Below are positions 1 to 5,587 of a DNA stretch of 9,422 nt, in pieces (the first letter of the stretch is position 1; each line of letters starts with the position of its first letter). A model generated the notes under the pieces. It was not told the DNA's origin. It saw nothing but the letters and a program-made list of their open reading frames with translations, and ran no database searches. The DNA comes from an uncultured Nocardiopsis sp. (GTDB lineage Bacteria > Actinomycetota > Actinomycetes > Streptosporangiales > Streptosporangiaceae), in assembly GCA_937957845.1 (NCBI GenBank), contig CALGOD010000196.1, forward strand, positions 1 through 9,422, given 5' to 3'. The translations under genes were made by a program, and so were the position numbers.

Positions 1-482
1 TCCTCGTAGGCCAGGGCCAGCCGCGGGTGGTGGCGCAGCGCGGTGTTGGAGGGCCGCAGGGCCGTGTGCACGGCTTCGGCCACGGCCTTGTGGTCCTGGT
101 TGTAGCTGAGGCGGTGCGGAGTGAACACCACGGTCGGACGGAGTCGTTCGATCGACAGCGGGCTCTCACGTTCGATGAGCTGGACGAGGTCGACGCGAGG
201 AACGGCGTCCAGACGCAGGTGGTACTGGTCACCGGGGAGGGCCATCTCCCAGTCGTCCCAGCGGAAGTGGTCGGCGACCTTCTTGATCTCCGCGTAGCGT
301 TCCTCCGCGGTGGAGAAGCCCTTCGGTGACAGATCGGCGGTGTCTCCGACGGTGAGGAACTGGACGAACACCTCGGCTCCCGCGGCCTTGGCCTTGCTCA
401 TGAGGCCGCCACAGCCGAGTGTCTCGTCGTCGGGATGGGGCGCGTAGACCAGGATCCGCTCCTGTGACCAGTCCATCGTCAT
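1..482 (-). CDS. LmbE/PIG-L family zinc-dependent deacetylase (partial, C-terminus outside window)
   Basis: Reading leftwards from ATG 482 there are 160 open codons to the window edge, so the C-terminus is missing. The N-terminus carries the family metal motif APHPDDETLGCGG (His16, Asp18/Asp19); a second metal histidine is probably His131 in SYNQDH. This family (LmbE, MshB, PIG-L) removes acetyl groups from N-acetylglucosamine-type sugars or related amides using zinc. No signal peptide is seen, so a cytoplasmic enzyme is likely. ATG 482 is chosen over the in-frame ATG 476 because AAGGA (494-498) lies 11 nt upstream. It sits 100 bp downstream of the WbqC-like gene on the same strand and is probably co-transcribed with it. 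The substrate cannot be told; a glycan or glycolipid intermediate is an inference from the neighbours. Confidence 0.9.
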   Translation of the reverse strand, partial: MTMDWSQERILVYAPHPDDETLGCGGLMSKAKAAGAEVFVQFLTVGDTADLSPKGFSTAEERYAEIKKVADHFRWDDWEMALPGDQYHLRLDAVPRVDLVQLIERESPLSIERLRPTVVFTPHRLSYNQDHKAVAEAVHTALRPSNTALRHHPRLALAYE

Positions 483-544
483 GCTCGTTTTCGTCCTTTC
501 ATCGGAGAGTGAACAGGTGTTGCCCGAATTTTGGGCGTGACACG

Positions 545-558
545 GCGCCCGGTGGCGC
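545..558 (-). terminator. Small GC hairpin after the WbqC-like gene
   Basis: GCGCC (545-549) and GGCGC (554-558) form a 5-bp stem with a four-base loop, 25 bp past the WbqC-like stop codon. There is no T-run on either side. A second AT-centred inverted repeat (GCCC 522-525 / GGGC 533-536) follows. Either could attenuate transcription between the WbqC-like and LmbE-like genes; equally they may be chance GC-rich dyads. Confidence 0.2.
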
Positions 559-582
559 GATGCGGTGGTGGACTCGTACGGA

Positions 583-1392
583 TCAGTTCTGGGCTCTGGC
601 CTGCCGGAGTACGTGCAGGGCCTCCGGTCCTGTGTTGAGAAGAAGGTCGATCGCCGACAGGCGGGGCACGAAGTCGTCCGGCCCGCGTGCGTGCTGCGGG
701 TAGACCGGGTGACGGAACCGCTGCCACTGGACGTCGATCCCGTAATGGCTCAGGGTCTCGGGCTCCAGATAGTCCTTGGCGCCGTCACCGGAGAGCATGG
801 TGGTGGCTCCCGCTTTGGCGCAGATCTGGGCCAGGAGTTCGCTCTTGTGTCCAGGAAAGTCCCCCATCTCGCTGGCGAGCAACAGGGGCGTGTCGATCCC
901 GAACCCCCGCATCAGCATGCGCGTGGTGGCGACGGCCAAGTCCGCGAGGCTCTCCCACTCCTTTTCGTACATATGGGCGATTTCGTCGCGGTAGTCCCTC
1001 CAGTATGGAGCCTTACGGTAACAGTGTTCCGCGAGGGCCTTGTAGTGTCTGGACTTCCATTTTTGATTGTTATCAACAACCTTGTCCCGTATGCGGTCGT
1101 TCCTGCTTCCCTGGGTGACCGGAACGGTGAGGAGGACGGGCTTTCCGCTTCCCGCGACGTAGTTTCGGTTCTGCCATCCGCGGCGTTCGAACTGGACGTT
1201 GTCCAAGACGATGAAGAGGTCACATCGGTCGATCTTGTCCAAAAGCCCCAACCAGGGAAGATAGTGGGGCTGGTGTAGCGCCACGGTGACTCGGGAAGTC
1301 GCGCCGCCTCGTGCGGCGGGACGATCCTGCTGCTCTGCGGCCCGCGTGTCGCCGGCATGATCCGGCGGGGGCGAAGGCGGTGTCTCGCTCAC
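583..1392 (-). CDS. WbqC-family protein
   Basis: A 269-residue protein. After a proline- and charge-rich N-terminal extension of about 33 residues it shows the WbqC-family opening VALHQPHYLPWLG (residues 37-49), then LFIVLDNVQF and RRGWQNRNY, typical of PF08889. WbqC proteins occur in polysaccharide and specialised-metabolite loci; their exact chemistry is not established to my knowledge. The GTG start at 1392 is supported by AGGAG (1403-1407) 10 nt upstream. A later in-frame GTG (Val37) would match the usual short N-terminus but lacks a ribosome site. It is followed by the LmbE-like deacetylase on the same strand and lies divergent to a GT2 glycosyltransferase, which suggests a shared role in making a modified glycan. 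That role is inferred from context only. Confidence 0.88.
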   Translation of the reverse strand: MSETPPSPPPDHAGDTRAAEQQDRPAARGGATSRVTVALHQPHYLPWLGLLDKIDRCDLFIVLDNVQFERRGWQNRNYVAGSGKPVLLTVPVTQGSRNDRIRDKVVDNNQKWKSRHYKALAEHCYRKAPYWRDYRDEIAHMYEKEWESLADLAVATTRMLMRGFGIDTPLLLASEMGDFPGHKSELLAQICAKAGATTMLSGDGAKDYLEPETLSHYGIDVQWQRFRHPVYPQHARGPDDFVPRLSAIDLLLNTGPEALHVLRQARAQN

Positions 1393-1663
1393 GTCAGATG
1401 TTCTCCTTCTTCACACAGGTCACTTTGCCTTAATTTTTCCGAGATCTAGGCTTTTTATGGTGAAGTGGTGCTGACGCCACGCCACTGACCTCAAAATGCC
1501 TTCTTATGGGTACCACCTTCGACAAGCTCGTGTATACGATTTCCGTGGCCTACATAGGACGCGAAGCCGGGTGAACCCAACGCCGTCACAAGGCGTCAAC
1601 ATAACACCGACTTTGTGATTAATGTCGGTCCGAAACTGATAACTTCGGAGGGGTACTAGCGCT
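1393..1663. promoter_or_regulatory. Divergent intergenic region with several short inverted repeats
   Basis: This 271-bp gap separates the WbqC-like and GT2 genes, which point away from each other, so it must hold both promoters. It is visibly less GC-rich than its surroundings (for example 1430-1460 and 1595-1645). Short dyads seen: AGTGG (1464-1468)/CCACT (1482-1486), ACGCC (1580-1584)/GGCGT (1592-1596) and ACCGAC (1606-1611)/GTCGGT (1624-1629). The last two stand in tandem just before the GT2 ribosome site GGAGGGG (1647-1653) and could fold in its mRNA leader. I cannot assign a confident -35/-10 pair. TACGAT (1535-1540) and TATGGT (1456-1461) fit TANNNT for the rightward gene but lack a good -35. 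Confidence 0.5.
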
Positions 1664-3232
1664 GTGCGTACCGTTCGTTTCATCGGGGGCCTGCTGACAG
1701 GGCTGATCGCCCTGGCCCTGGCCGTCACGCTGTTCGTCTACTGGTTCGGCTTCGCGACGGACATGGCGGCGGTCTCTGGGCTGGGCACCCTCGGTTACCT
1801 GTTCCTGTGGTTGGCCTTCGGCGCCAACCTGTTGCTGTGGACCTTTGTCGGACTCCTACGCGTGGGAGACGACTCGGTACGCGCGATGGCCCGAAGATCC
1901 CGGCGTGACCGCGCCCTGGAGGAGAGGACACCCCTACGCGTCCTGGTCGGCTCGGGCGGCGGGGGCACTGCCGTGGCCGAGTCGGACGAGGCCGGGCGTG
2001 GCGGGGATCTGCAGGAGCTCGCCGTGGAGGAGGGCTCCCCGCAGGTCCCCGAGGAGGGCTCCCCGCAGATCCCCGAGGAGGACTCGGCCGACAGCGGAAC
2101 CGAGGCCATCTCCCTGGCCGTCATCATCCCGGCGCACAACGAGGAACCGGTCATCAGCGGGGCCATCTCCTCGGCGATGAGCCTGTTCAACCGCTGGGAC
2201 ATCTACGTGGTCTCGGACTCCTCCAAGGACTCCACCGCCGAGATCGCCGCGCAGAGCGGTGTGAACGTCCTCGAACTCCTCAACAACCGCGGCAAGGCGG
2301 GGGCGATCGAGGCCGTCATCGAGGAGTTCGAGCTGACCGACAACTACGACGGCGTGGTCATCCTGGACGCCGACACCGAACTGGACGCCGGGTACGTGGA
2401 GGGAGCCCGGCGTCAGCTGACCGATCCCTCGGTGGCGGCCGTCGCGGGATTCGTGGTCTCGGAGTGGAAGCCGCGCGAGCGGACGTTCGTGGGCCGGATG
2501 ATCTCGGCCTACCGCGACCGCCTGTACTTCATGCTCCAGTACTTCCTGCGGTTCGGCCAGACCTGGCGGTACGCCAACGTGTCCTTCATCGTCCCCGGCT
2601 TCGCCAGCGTGTACCGCAGCCGAGCGCTGAAGGAGATCGACGTCAACCCCAAGGGGTTGGTGATCGAGGACTTCAACATGACCTTCGAGGTGCATCACAA
2701 GCGCCTCGGCAGGATCTCGATGGAACCCGACACCAAGGCCTACAGCCAGGATCCCTTCACCCTCGGTGACTACTACAAGCAGGTCAGCCGATGGACTCTG
2801 GGCTTCTGGCAGACCGTGCGGCGCCACCGGATGTGGCCGAGCCTGTTCTGGGTGTTCCTGTCGCTGTACATCCTGGAGGTCGTGCTGGTCTCGTTGTTGC
2901 TGCTGGTGACCTCGGTGGTGGGGTTGTTCGTCCTCGCCGGGACGGTGGGCGGGGAGCCCGTGTTGAGTCTGCCGTTCTTCGGCGAGGTCTGGACCGCGGT
3001 CACCGCCTTCCTGCCGCTGCTGGCCCTCGGGATCGGACTCTTCATCCCCGACTACATGCTCACCTGCCTGATGGCGGCGATCCGGCGTCGTCCGTCCTAC
3101 CTGCTCTACGGTCTGTTGTTCTTCCCGATCAGGTTGGTGGACGCCTACCTCACGCTGCGGATGATCCCCAAGGCGTGGACCACCGAGTCCGACGGCCGCT
3201 GGAGCAGCCCTGACAGGGGTGCGGCCAAGTGA
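1664..3232 (+). CDS. Membrane-embedded family 2 glycosyltransferase (processive type)
   Basis: A 522-residue protein. Two membrane helices (about 6-28 and 42-65) precede a charged linker (about 66-150), a GT-A catalytic domain (about 151-385), and three or four C-terminal helices (about 393-500). Catalytic landmarks: VVSDSSKDST (182-191) for nucleotide binding, DAD (235-237) as the metal-binding DxD, ED (335-336) as the likely catalytic base region, and QVSRW (373-377), the QxxRW signature of processive enzymes such as cellulose, chitin, hyaluronan and poly-N-acetylglucosamine synthases. It probably transfers sugars from a nucleotide sugar on the cytoplasmic face and may extrude the chain. 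GTG 1664 is preceded by GGAGGGG (1647-1653) at 10 nt. Sugar specificity cannot be read. The linker holds a 24-nt tandem duplication. The divergent LmbE-like deacetylase would fit an N-acetylated polymer, but that is inference. Confidence 0.9.
   Translation: MRTVRFIGGLLTGLIALALAVTLFVYWFGFATDMAAVSGLGTLGYLFLWLAFGANLLLWTFVGLLRVGDDSVRAMARRSRRDRALEERTPLRVLVGSGGGGTAVAESDEAGRGGDLQELAVEEGSPQVPEEGSPQIPEEDSADSGTEAISLAVIIPAHNEEPVISGAISSAMSLFNRWDIYVVSDSSKDSTAEIAAQSGVNVLELLNNRGKAGAIEAVIEEFELTDNYDGVVILDADTELDAGYVEGARRQLTDPSVAAVAGFVVSEWKPRERTFVGRMISAYRDRLYFMLQYFLRFGQTWRYANVSFIVPGFASVYRSRALKEIDVNPKGLVIEDFNMTFEVHHKRLGRISMEPDTKAYSQDPFTLGDYYKQVSRWTLGFWQTVRRHRMWPSLFWVFLSLYILEVVLVSLLLLVTSVVGLFVLAGTVGGEPVLSLPFFGEVWTAVTAFLPLLALGIGLFIPDYMLTCLMAAIRRRPSYLLYGLLFFPIRLVDAYLTLRMIPKAWTTESDGRWSSPDRGAAK
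2027..2074 (+). repeat. In-frame 24-nt tandem duplication in the GT2 linker
   Basis: Two adjacent 24-nt units (2027-2050 and 2051-2074) differ at one base and encode EEGSPQVP and EEGSPQIP (residues 122-137). A third partial start (GAGGAG at 2075) follows. The repeat lies in the acidic, probably disordered linker between the second membrane helix and the catalytic domain, and looks like a recent slippage or unequal-crossover event. Confidence 0.85.
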
Positions 3233-3271
3233 ATCCACCTACGAGGATGTGAGATCGCCCCGTCCGGTCCA

Positions 3272-3289
3272 CCCCGGGACTCCGAGGGG
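3272..3289 (+). terminator. Possible GC hairpin after the GT2 gene
   Basis: CCCC (3272-3275) pairs with GGGG (3286-3289), and GG (3276-3277) can pair with CC (3282-3283) across a 2-nt bulge. It lies 40 bp past the GT2 stop. There is no T-run, so this is weak evidence for a terminator. Confidence 0.22.
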
Positions 3290-3382
3290 CAGGACAGCGC
3301 TTAGGCTGATTCTGCCCGCTCGGAGACGGCATGAGCGCACGCCGGGGCAGGGCGCAGTCGTTGGATGGGGTGTGGATCAGCC

Positions 3383-3781
3383 GTGGACAAAAGCCGTGTG
3401 TCGTTCGCGTTGTACCGAGTGCTCGCGTACGTGACCGGGATCTTCCTGCTGGGCCTGACCTTCGTGGCCATGCCCGCCAAGTACCTGGTGGGGGAGACCG
3501 CCCGCTTCTCCCTGGTCGGTGCGCCAGAGGGCATGGAGCACTGGTTCGGCCCTGAGTCCCCGCTCATGCTGTTCATCGCCATGCCGCACGGCTACATCTA
3601 CATGGTCTACGTGCTCGTGGTGCTGTGGGTGGCGTTGGACCGACGCTGGAGCGCCTCACGCACGCTGGGCGTGGCGCTCGCCGGCACGATCCCGGTGCTC
3701 GGGTTCGTGGTCGAGCACCGGATCGTCAAGTCGGAGCAGGCGAAGGACCGGGCGGCTCAGGAACCCGCGACCGCCGGTTGA
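3383..3781 (+). CDS. DUF3817-family small integral membrane protein
   Basis: 132 residues from GTG 3383, with three predicted membrane helices (about 12-32, 64-85 and 94-112). The pattern FALYRVLAYVTG near the start, MPHGYIYMVY (67-76) in the second helix and GTIPVLGFVVEHRI (101-114) in the third matches the DUF3817 (YdzA-like) family as I know it, which has no established function. An in-frame ATG at 3365 would add six residues; I prefer 3383 because the family begins close to the first helix, but neither start has a strong ribosome site. A possible -10 box TAGGCT lies at 3302-3307. The 3' end overlaps the converging SURF1 gene by 25 bp (3757-3781). Confidence 0.8.
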   Translation: MDKSRVSFALYRVLAYVTGIFLLGLTFVAMPAKYLVGETARFSLVGAPEGMEHWFGPESPLMLFIAMPHGYIYMVYVLVVLWVALDRRWSASRTLGVALAGTIPVLGFVVEHRIVKSEQAKDRAAQEPATAG

Positions 3782-4539
3782 TCCTCCGTCTCCTGTGAGG
3801 CCCCTTCCCTTCGGGAACGGGCCTCCTTGACCTCCCGGCGCATCAGGATGATCCAGAAGACCACGCCGGAGACGCCGAACATGGCCCACTGCACGGTGTA
3901 GCTGAGACTGCGCCAGTTGATCTTGACGCCGACGGGAGGCTCAGGCGGTGGGACGGGTGTGAGCGACGCCGTGGCCGGGTCCTGCTCGGGCAGGACGATG
4001 TACCCCTCGTAGAGGGGATGGTCCCACTCGTTGACCAGCACCGACGTGGCGATGCGCTCGACATGGCCCTCCGGGGGCTCGCCTGGCACGAGTGGCCCGG
4101 AGTCCTGCGGAGGCAGTAACCAGCCGGTGACGTCGACCTCGCCCTCGGGCGGTGGGGGGATGTCCTGCCCCTCCTTCGCCCAACCCCGGTTCACGGTGAC
4201 GGCGGAACCGTCGCCCGTGACCAAGGGGACGATGACGTCGTGGCCGTGCACGCCGTCGGGGTGGCGGGGCACCAGGAGCTGGGCGTCGGCGTCATAGTGG
4301 CCGGTGACCTCGACGGCGCTGTTGGCGAAGGTGTCGGGGTGCATGTACTCGCCGGGTTCGAGCAGGTCCGAGAGCGGGACGGCTCCGGCGAGGTCCTCCA
4401 CCGGGTTGGTGATGACCTCCCGGTCGGGCTCGAAGGACCGGACGAACTGCCACGAGGTGCCGGCGACACAGACGACGGCGACGAGCACGGCGACCAGGTG
4501 GATGCCGAGCCACCGTGGGCTGAGGAGCGGTGATCTCAC
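3757..4539 (-). CDS. SURF1-family cytochrome oxidase assembly protein
   Basis: 260 residues with the SURF1 layout: one N-terminal membrane helix (about 10-30), an extracytoplasmic domain, and a second helix near the C-terminus (about 213-233) followed by a charged, disordered cytoplasmic tail. Family marks are TVNRGW (115-120) and NWRSLSYTVQW (208-218). SURF1/Shy1 proteins aid maturation of haem-copper cytochrome c oxidase subunit I, probably in haem a handling. The start is GTG 4539. Just upstream a TAGCCT -10-like box leaves only 6 nt before the codon, and no Shine-Dalgarno sequence is visible, so the mRNA is probably leaderless. It converges with, and overlaps by 25 bp, the DUF3817 gene. 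No oxidase subunit genes are in the window. Confidence 0.92.
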   Translation of the reverse strand: MRSPLLSPRWLGIHLVAVLVAVVCVAGTSWQFVRSFEPDREVITNPVEDLAGAVPLSDLLEPGEYMHPDTFANSAVEVTGHYDADAQLLVPRHPDGVHGHDVIVPLVTGDGSAVTVNRGWAKEGQDIPPPPEGEVDVTGWLLPPQDSGPLVPGEPPEGHVERIATSVLVNEWDHPLYEGYIVLPEQDPATASLTPVPPPEPPVGVKINWRSLSYTVQWAMFGVSGVVFWIILMRREVKEARSRREGASQETEDQPAVAGS

Positions 4540-4545
4540 GAGACC

Positions 4546-4551
4546 AGGCTA
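4546..4551 (-). promoter_or_regulatory. -10-like box for a leaderless SURF1 transcript
   Basis: Read on the minus strand this is TAGCCT, fitting the actinobacterial TANNNT -10 pattern, with 6 nt (GGTCTC) before the GTG start at 4539. Transcription would begin at about the start codon. No convincing -35 hexamer is seen. The same TAGCCTG string occurs before the alpha/beta hydrolase gene. Confidence 0.45.
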
Positions 4552-4665
4552 AGCGTGTCGGGCGGGTATTCGCTCATGACCCCGGTTTGACGCTCGCCAC
4601 GCACGCTTGGTACGGCATCGAACGAGGAGTGACGATCACTTTAAGTAGTTTCTCGTGACAGAGGG

Positions 4666-4694
4666 TTGTTCTTCGCTGGTGGGGTGGGTAGTGT
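4666..4694 (+). promoter_or_regulatory. Candidate rightward promoter reading into the hairpin cluster
   Basis: TTGTTC (4666-4671), a 17-bp spacer and TAGTGT (4689-4694) fit a sigma-70-type promoter with a partial -35 and a TANNNT -10. Predicted transcription would start near 4701, immediately before the first inverted repeat. No protein gene lies downstream on this strand, so it would drive only a non-coding RNA, antisense to the 6C-like element. This rests on pattern match alone. Confidence 0.3.
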
Positions 4695-4703
4695 CTCTAT
4701 CAA

Positions 4704-4729
4704 CACGGAACGACGGGTTCGATTCCGTG
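4704..4729. repeat. Inverted repeat flanking the 6C-like RNA
   Basis: CACGGAA (4704-4710) and TTCCGTG (4723-4729) form a perfect 7-bp stem with a 12-nt loop. On the minus strand it lies 12 nt beyond the second 6C-like hairpin and might end that transcript. The loop and right arm hold GGTTCGATTCC, which resembles a tRNA T-loop, but the T-stem does not pair. Confidence 0.45.
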
Positions 4730-4741
4730 GCAGGCCTTCAA

Positions 4742-4832
4742 GGCCGCGATTCCAGGGGGGAGGAATCGCCGGCCGCTCCCTGCGCGAGGGTCGCTTCCGT
4801 ACTTTGAGGGGGGATGCGGAAGCGACCCTCGC
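4742..4832 (-). ncRNA. 6C-like small RNA (two hairpins with six-C loops)
   Basis: Two strong hairpins stand 9 nt apart. One has a perfect 16-bp stem (4784-4799 with 4817-4832) and a 17-nt loop. The other has a 12-bp stem with a single bulge at 4770 (4742-4753 with 4762-4774) and an 8-nt loop. Read on the minus strand both loops contain TCCCCCCT, that is six consecutive C. Two stem-loops with C-rich loops are the definition of the actinobacterial 6C RNA (B11 in Mycobacterium tuberculosis), a trans-acting small RNA that base-pairs with targets through those loops. It lies 75 bp past the stop of the DUF664 gene on the same strand and upstream of SURF1. No clear minus-strand promoter is visible, so it might be processed from that gene's transcript. 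A rightward promoter-like site and a T-run on the plus strand leave orientation open. Transcript ends are approximate. Confidence 0.6.
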
Positions 4833-4836
4833 CACC

Positions 4837-4841
4837 TTTTT
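4837..4841 (+). terminator. T-run after the 16-bp hairpin on the plus strand
   Basis: Five T residues follow the 16-bp stem (ending 4832) by 4 nt on the plus strand, giving the shape of an intrinsic terminator for rightward transcription. No rightward protein gene ends here, so it either ends a rightward non-coding RNA or is incidental. On the minus strand the same bases are an A-run just before the 6C-like hairpin. Confidence 0.35.
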
Positions 4842-4858
4842 CGGGGGTGCTCCCCCGA
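4841..4858 (-). terminator. Hairpin downstream of the DUF664 gene
   Basis: TCGGGGG (4841-4847) and CCCCCGA (4852-4858) form a perfect 7-bp stem with a four-base loop, 50 nt past the DUF664 stop codon. On the minus strand it is followed by A residues rather than T, so it is not a classical intrinsic terminator, although GC hairpins without a T-run are common gene ends in high-GC actinobacteria. Confidence 0.35.
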
Positions 4859-4907
4859 CGACGGAGCGCCCTCGTGCTCTGTCGCCGGGGTCGACCGTCC
4901 GGTTCCC

Positions 4908-5438
4908 TCAGCCCATGGTCTTCTGGCCGTCCAGGGACTCGCGCAGGATGTCGGCGTGGCCGCAGTGCTGCGCGGTCTCCCGGAGCAGGTGCAGCAGGAC
5001 GTCGCGGGCCGACCACGACAGACCCTCGGGGAACCAGGGGGCGTCGGGAAGTCTGTGGGAGACCTCCAGGTCCGGTAGGTCCGCGATGAACCGTTCGGTC
5101 TCCTCCTCCGCCCGCTCGTAGTCGGCCAGGACACCGGCGAGGGTCTCGCCGTCGACGAGCCGGAAGCCGTTCTCGTGCTCGTGGTGGGACGCGGGGTCCT
5201 CGTAGTCCACGTTCCGCGGTGCGCCCTCCCTGATGAACCTGATCCAGTTGCGTTCGACCTGGGTCACGTGTTTGACCAGGCCCACAAGGGTCAGTTCGCT
5301 CACTGTGGTGCGTTCGACGGCCTGCTCCTGATCCAGGCCCTTGAGGGTGAAGCGCAGGAAGTTCCGTTGTTCCGCCAGCATCCCCAGGAGGGAGGCGCGC
5401 TCGGCGTCCAGGGTCGTGACCTTCGCCGTTGCCACCAT
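4908..5438 (-). CDS. DUF664/DinB-superfamily protein (probable mycothiol-dependent transferase type)
   Basis: 176 residues from ATG 5438, forming a four-helix-bundle pattern. LVKHVTQVERNW (54-65) and VLLHLLRETAQHCGHADILRE (147-167) match the DUF664 branch of the DinB fold, once called mini-circle proteins in Streptomyces. His57, His158 and His161 are the likely metal ligands; related actinobacterial DinB proteins use mycothiol as cofactor. The substrate is unknown. A GTG at 5444 is in frame, but AGAAAG lies 8 nt before ATG 5438 and would be too close to the GTG. It is divergent from the alpha/beta hydrolase gene with about 150 bp between. The 6C-like RNA lies just downstream on the same strand. 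Confidence 0.87.
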   Translation of the reverse strand: MVATAKVTTLDAERASLLGMLAEQRNFLRFTLKGLDQEQAVERTTVSELTLVGLVKHVTQVERNWIRFIREGAPRNVDYEDPASHHEHENGFRLVDGETLAGVLADYERAEEETERFIADLPDLEVSHRLPDAPWFPEGLSWSARDVLLHLLRETAQHCGHADILRESLDGQKTMG

Positions 5439-5540
5439 GACCACCGCTTTCTCGACGTTCTCGGCTCGGTGTCAGAAACCCTAGAAAGCATGGCGGTCGG
5501 TTTCCGTCCTCCACTGGACGGGAAATCAACGAATCTTCGA

Positions 5541-5560
5541 GGGCCCGGAAAAGGGCCCGG
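5541..5560. repeat. Direct repeat GGGCCCGG spaced by AAAA
   Basis: GGGCCCGG occurs at 5541-5548 and 5553-5560, separated by AAAA, a 12-bp period. Because GGGCCC is itself palindromic the pair also forms a hairpin-capable inverted repeat. It lies in the divergent promoter region, just before the alpha/beta hydrolase -10-like box, and could be an operator. Confidence 0.4.
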
Positions 5561-5580
5561 CCGATAGCCTGACGGCCGGG
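5556..5580 (+). promoter_or_regulatory. Perfect 8-bp dyad bracketing a -10-like box
   Basis: CCCGGCCG (5556-5563) and CGGCCGGG (5573-5580) are exact inverted repeats around a 9-bp centre that contains TAGCCT (5565-5570), a TANNNT -10 candidate. A start near 5577 would give a leader of about 11 nt holding GGGAGG (5578-5583) and then ATG 5588. A protein binding the dyad would block the -10 directly. No good -35 is seen. Confidence 0.4.
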
Positions 5581-5587
5581 AGGTCTC

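Noticed and set aside
565..1278. Long plus-strand open frame opposite the WbqC-like gene
   Set aside because: It is antisense to a recognised protein, has no ribosome site or family features, and is the usual shadow frame of high-GC coding DNA.
1555..1600. Resemblance to c-di-GMP, c-di-AMP or cobalamin riboswitch fragments
   Set aside because: Only short strings match; the required partner segments of each class are absent.
1934..3238. 434-codon minus-strand frame opposite the GT2 gene
   Set aside because: Its translation is low-complexity, His/Gln/Asp-rich and without domains; the opposite strand carries clear GT2 motifs.
4587..4616. TTGACG-18-TACGGC as a plus-strand promoter
   Set aside because: Good -35, but the -10 lacks the final T. 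The TTGTTC-17-TAGTGT pair nearer the hairpins is better placed.
4629..4658. Nine-codon frame GTG-ACG to TGA after GAGGAG
   Set aside because: The ribosome site overlaps the start codon and the frame is too short to support.
4711..4730. GGTTCGATTCC resembling a tRNA T-loop
   Set aside because: The flanking T-stem does not pair beyond two bases, and no D-arm, anticodon arm or acceptor stem fits around it. The bases are explained by the 4704-4729 inverted repeat.
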